From positions 1 to 9,423 of the forward strand of contig CAMFSB010000044.1 in the NCBI GenBank assembly GCA_945982465.1: 9,423 nucleotides of DNA. The letters run 5' to 3'. The notes below the pieces were generated by a model. The model saw nothing but the letters and a program-made list of their open reading frames with translations, had not been told where the DNA came from and ran no database searches. A program made the position numbers and the translations under genes. Numbering within the stretch: position 1 is the first letter of the stretch; every line of letters begins with the position of its first letter. Origin of the DNA: an uncultured Faecalibacterium sp. (GTDB lineage Bacteria > Bacillota > Clostridia > Oscillospirales > Ruminococcaceae). Of the stretch, positions 6,320 to 9,423 are shown one piece after another.

Positions 6320-8326
6320 TTACCAGATGCGCTCCTCCCGCGGCTGCTCTTTCAGCGTGCCGCTTTGATAGGCGCGCACCAACGCTTTCAGATCCTCGAC
6401 CTTTTCGCGCAGGGCCACGCCTTCATCGGTATCCTCCACGCGAACGCGCTTGCGGCTGCGGTCCACGATGTCCACGCGGGAGAGGATATCCTGATTTTCG
6501 CGGATGGCTTTCTGCGCGCTTTCAAAGGGCTGGTGGGTGCGCAGGCTCATGCCGCGGCTGGACGACACCAGCGTGTACCCGGCAATGCCGGTTTTTTCGT
6601 GGTAGGCGCGGCAGAAGCCGCCGTCGATCACCAAGAGAAGACCGCCGCCCTTGATGGGGCTTTCGCCGTTTTTCTCCTGCACCGGCACATGGCCGTTGAC
6701 GATGTGGCATTCGCCGGCAGTAAGGCCGAACTCGGCCAGAATGCGGCGGCAGACCGTCTCGTCGTTGTACCAGGTGTAATAGGGGTCCTTGATCTCCTTA
6801 TGGGTGGCAGGGTCGGAGATGTACAGCCGCTCAAAGGTGGTCATGGCGCTGCGGCCGAACAGCGGCGACAGCTTGCCGCACCACAGATACCACAAAAAGT
6901 CCTGCCCGCTTTGGCGCTCGGCGCTGCCCTCGGGCGCAAACTAACCCCGCCGGGCGCGGGCGTCGCAGTAATCCAGCCGCGCGCGGCCACTGTAGCTTTT
7001 GCCCTCAAAGGTTTCGGCGGCAAACGCGCCGGTTTCGGTCAGCGGCACGGCGCCGTGGTACAAAAGGTTGCCGTTTTCGGTGTGGTACACCCCGCCCTTG
7101 GCGTACAGAAACGCGATGTGCCGCTGCAGCTTTTCGCTGTTGCGGAAGGAATCCACCAGACGGTCCAGCACCTTCTGCTCCTCGGCAGTCAGCTTAGCGG
7201 GGTCGGCCGGGTCCACCGTGGGGAACGAACGGTCCCGCAGTGGATAGACCTTGCCGTTGTATTCCACTGTGCCCGCCTGATAGTCGATGTGCCGCAGAAA
7301 ATCCCGCCCGGCCATTTTGAAGTCCGGGTTGCGGTCGATCATCCGGCATTCCAACTTGAACATCATGATGGTGATGGCCTTGTGCATCACCGCGCAGCGG
7401 TGCACCGCGCCCGCCGTATGGGTGCCGCGCGCCTCGTCCACATGGGGCATCCACAGCGTCAGGTCATCGCCGCTGTAATACTGCTCGGCAAAACGCAGCA
7501 GGTGCCGCAGGTTGATGCCGTAGTGATCCTCCAGCATGCCGTGGTTATGGTACGACAGCGTGGTTTTCATGACCGTGCAGATGCACAGCGGGCTGCCGGC
7601 GGCCGCCCCCATCCACACCACATCGTGGTTGCCCCACTGGATATCCACGTTGTTGTGCTCCATCAGCCGGTCCAGGATCACATCCGGCCGGGGGCCGCGG
7701 TCGAACAAATCGCCCACCACATGCAGCCGGTCCACCGCCAGGCGCTTGATCAACTGGCACAGGCGGATAATAAACGGCTCGGCGCGGCCGTTTTCGATGA
7801 TGCTGCCCACGATCTGGCCGTAATACTGGGTTTTGTTGTGGTCCTCAAAATGGGCGTGCAGCAGCTCGTCCAGGATATAGCCGCAGCTGACCGGCAGGCA
7901 CTTGCGCACATAGTCCCGCGTGTGCTTGGATGAGACCAGGCGGCAGATATCGATCAGCCGCAGCAGCGTAACACGGTACCATTCGGCCAGCGCCTTTTCG
8001 TCGGCGCACTGAGCCTTCAGGTAGGGCAGCTTTTCCACCGGATAATAGATCAGCGTAGCCAGGTCGGCGCGCTGGTCCTCGGGCACGGTTTTGCCCAGCA
8101 CAGCGTCCACTTTTTCGCGGATGACACCGGAAGCCGAATTGAGGATATGTACAAACGCCTCGTTTTCGCCGTGCAGGTCGCTGATGAAGTGCTCAGTGCC
8201 TTTGGGCAGCTTCATCAGGGCCTGCAAGTTGATGATCTCGCTGGAAGCCGCCGCCTGATTGGGGTAATCGCGGCTGAGCAGCGCCAGATATTTCAGATTT
8301 CAGTCAGTTTGCTGGACACCGGACAT
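6320..8326 (-). pseudogene. fbp: Class III fructose-1,6-bisphosphatase with two in-frame stop codons
   Basis: The intact enzyme would hydrolyse fructose-1,6-bisphosphate to fructose-6-phosphate in gluconeogenesis. This Firmicutes-type FBPase is a metallophosphatase unrelated to the E. coli class I enzyme. From the ATG at 8326 (AGGAGG 8 nt upstream) to TAA at 6320 the frame has 668 codons, matching the roughly 640-670 of the family. Motifs in order are LPKGTEHFISDLHGE (D50, H52), VVGDLFDRGP (205-214), WGNHD (N233, H234, D235), then DFLWYLWCGKLSPLFGR, HIVNGHVP and VIDGGF in the C-terminal part. The frame is broken by TGA at codon 9 (8300-8302) and TAG at codon 462 (6941-6943), with no frame change at either. 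Codons just after the TGA (LKYLALLSRDYP, then EIINLQAL) still match the family N-terminus. It is a recent pseudogene, a sequence error or a readthrough gene; without readthrough only residues 34-461 could be made, from a weak TTG at 8227. Confidence 0.9.
8290..8303. repeat. Tandem 7-bp duplication in the fbp N-terminus
   Basis: ATTTCAG (plus strand) occurs twice without a gap, at 8290-8296 and 8297-8303; on the coding strand this reads CTGAAAT CTGAAAT. The in-frame TGA lies within the first coding-strand copy. Deleting TGAAAT from that strand would restore ...TDLKYLALL, an N-terminus that looks like other class III FBPases. Confidence 0.8.
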
Positions 8327-8361
8327 CGCCCGTTCCTCCTTGCATGAAATTCTCTGGTAAA

Positions 8362-8390
8362 ATTATAACACGAAGCGGCCGCGAAATGAT
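8362..8390 (-). promoter_or_regulatory. Extended -10 promoter of fbp
   Basis: On the minus strand a perfect TATAAT (8362-8367) is preceded by TG one base upstream (TGTTATAAT). The -35 position (8385-8390, ATCATT) is poor, as is often tolerated with an extended -10. Transcription should start near 8355, about 30 nt before the fbp ATG. The expected -35 overlaps the -10 of the divergent promoter. Confidence 0.6.
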
Positions 8391-8395
8391 ATAAT
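8367..8395 (+). promoter_or_regulatory. Extended -10 promoter of the radical SAM gene
   Basis: On the plus strand a perfect TATAAT (8390-8395) is preceded by TG one base upstream (TGATATAAT). No good -35 is seen at 8367-8372. Transcription should start near 8402, giving a leader of about 57 nt. It lies back to back with, and interlocks with, the fbp promoter. Confidence 0.6.
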
Positions 8396-8397
8396 AA

Positions 8398-8424
8398 GAA
8401 GCACAAAAAAAGAAGCACTTTTTT
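8398..8424. repeat. GAAGCAC direct repeat at the predicted start of transcription
   Basis: GAAGCAC occurs at 8398-8404 and 8412-8418, separated by seven A, and the second copy is followed by a T-run. The A-run and T-run could also pair as a weak A/U hairpin around GAAGCA. It overlaps the predicted start site of the radical SAM gene. It may be an operator or chance in an A/T-rich spacer. Confidence 0.45.
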
Positions 8425-8458
8425 CGACATCTTGAAAGCATAAAGGAACACAGCAGCC

Positions 8459-9423
<965 letters not shown>

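Noticed and set aside
5984..7933. A 649-codon plus-strand open frame
   Set aside because: It runs antisense across the MATE start, its leader and fbp, with shadow-type composition and no motif. It has no convincing start.
8300..8302. Selenocysteine recoding of the fbp TGA
   Set aside because: FBPases are not known selenoproteins, the site is in the variable N-terminus away from the active site, and I see no convincing SECIS-like hairpin just downstream.
6941..8302. Genome-wide stop-codon reassignment
   Set aside because: secG and walJ end at natural TGA codons with terminator or promoter sequence beyond them, so TGA is a working stop. A single TAG in one gene is not enough to claim reassignment.

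Overview
The window comes from a GC-rich chromosome and carries mainly core genes: RNase R, SecG, a YycJ/WalJ-type metallo-hydrolase, MurA, a MATE exporter, a class III (Firmicutes-type) fructose-1,6-bisphosphatase and a PflX-type radical SAM protein. Class III FBPase, YycJ/WalJ and the secG-rnr neighbourhood point to a Firmicute. With high GC, a GC-rich clostridial gut lineage such as the Faecalibacterium/Gemmiger/Subdoligranulum group is my best inference; no 16S or other marker is present to prove it.

Layout. Genes from 1 to 8326 are all on the minus strand, so transcription runs right to left: fbp (6320-8326), MATE exporter (4789-6156), murA (3236-4525), walJ-like hydrolase (2353-3141), secG (1926-2174), rnr (from 1762, running off the left edge). 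One plus-strand gene, the radical SAM protein, starts at 8459 and diverges from fbp. The genes do not form one tight operon. Good sigma-A-like promoters precede secG, murA and MATE, and intrinsic terminators lie after murA, after secG and within the MATE leader. No gene-free stretch exceeds 300 bases; the longest, 4526-4788, holds the murA promoter, a leader hairpin and a weak terminator-like hairpin.

Main points. (1) fbp is full length by homology (668 codons before its TAA) but is interrupted by two in-frame stops: TGA at codon 9, inside a tandem 7-bp repeat, and TAG at codon 462. Both flanking segments remain well conserved, so this is a recent lesion, a sequence error or, less likely, readthrough. 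(2) The MATE gene has a promoter, then a roughly 120-nt structured leader with a strong terminator and a competing hairpin just before the ribosome-binding site. This is attenuator/riboswitch architecture; the guanidine-IV (mepA motif) class is the hypothesis I would test first. (3) fbp and the radical SAM gene are driven by two divergent extended -10 promoters that interlock. (4) From about 9170 the sequence dissolves into nearly pure G, which is almost certainly a sequencing or assembly artefact, and it destroys the end of the radical SAM gene.

Apart from the MATE leader and the interrupted fbp, the window is ordinary housekeeping DNA. I see no phage, insertion sequence, CRISPR, tRNA, rRNA or defence system.
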